This document shows positions 63,571 to 64,000 of a DNA stretch of 64,000 nt, piece after piece. Numbering within the stretch: the stretch's first letter is position 1; each line of letters begins with the position of its first letter. The notes beneath the pieces were generated by a model. The model had not been told where the DNA came from. It saw nothing but the letters and a program-made list of their open reading frames with translations, and ran no database searches. Source of the stretch: Tridacna crocea (taxonomy: Eukaryota > Mollusca > Bivalvia > Cardiida > Cardiidae); contig OX031070.1 of NCBI GenBank assembly GCA_943736015.1, positions 20,977,673 to 21,041,672 of the forward strand, given 5' to 3'. A program made the translations under genes and the position numbers.

Positions 63571-64000
63571 GATTACAAAAATACAGCATTATTGAAAACA
63601 AAACCTTGTTTTTCTTCTTCATTTATCGGCAACTAATCCGTTTAACTTAAACATCAAATGACGCATTTTTTTTAGTATCGGTCACAACAAAATTTTCAGA
63701 AAATAGCCGAATGACTCTCTTTCTACCGACTACACAACGTGCACATGACACGACTGTGGTACTCTTGCAATTATCATTACGATACGCAGAAGGGTTGTAT
63801 CAGAAAATATAAAGCAACAGAGATACTGGCTTATTGCGTGATTGCATAGTTTTGAATGGAAGTCAGCCTATAGCCAGGTGTAAATTTTTCGGGCGAAACG
63901 GTTTTAGTGTGTACGACAAACACTTGCACTTACAACCCTCTCGCTTTGCATTATTGGTGTGTTATGTCATACATGTACCAGTAATGCAAACTTTACTGCA

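Noticed and set aside
60909-64000. Next upstream MED13 exon
   Set aside because: No minus-strand segment with splice sites and MED13 similarity was found; the preceding exon is probably beyond the window.

Overview
The window looks like AT-rich nuclear DNA from a bivalve mollusc. The evidence is two animal protein genes broken by many introns, several 'pearl'/HINE-type elements with ~160-bp internal tandem units and ACGG microsatellite tails of the kind described from bivalves, tRNA-derived SINE heads, and no bacterial-style gene packing. The species call is inference; the two genes are recognised by protein similarity from memory.

Genes. Both lie on the minus strand. On the right, 13 exons between 44162 and 60908 encode the last ~840 residues of Mediator subunit 13 (MED13). 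Every splice phase agrees from exon to exon and the frame ends at a TAA at 44162-44164. The N-terminal part of the gene lies beyond the right edge. On the left, three exons (24151-24298, 5229-5370, 2425-2537) give the start of an AIFM3-like protein (Rieske plus FAD/NAD oxidoreductase): a basic, mitochondrial-presequence-like first exon, a linker exon, and the first half of the Rieske domain. The gene continues beyond the left edge. About 20 kb between the two genes holds no coding sequence I can recognise.

Repeats. One family dominates: a ~228-bp non-autonomous DNA transposon flanked by TTAA, with short terminal inverted repeats and a ~64-bp near-perfect palindrome in its middle (piggyBac-like, less likely Kolobok). 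I count about 95 full, partial or decayed copies between 1 and 61164, in three subfamilies whose palindromes differ by matched changes in both arms. In repeat entries '+' means the short arm comes first. 'Short arm' is the ~55-bp flank with ACAATCCCTACTTTTGAC; 'long arm' is the ~100-bp flank with CTGCAAATGCTTTCAATTTGG. Subfamily I has the centre GCTGGTAACCAGC, II has TTGCTCGTAACGAGCAA, and III has GGTGAAATTGCTC in the arms.

Other elements are HINE/pearl-like elements (636-2302, 13731-15394, 16848-17207, 30546-31513, 31701-32813, 52779-53010, 55945-56948), a MULE-like element with a 9-bp target duplication (32906-33268), a fold-back element with iterated TACGAAATGG motifs (55118-55882), tRNA-derived SINEs, and a 5-kb composite element (29045-34200).

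The most unusual object is a 532-bp terminal-repeat retrotransposon in miniature (34644-35175) nested in a palindromic MITE. It has two 208-bp LTRs, a perfect tRNA-Pro-type primer binding site, a polypurine tract, and in each LTR a tRNA-like Pol III promoter (A and B boxes at tRNA spacing). It is an animal counterpart in design to plant Cassandra elements, which carry 5S rRNA promoters in their LTRs.
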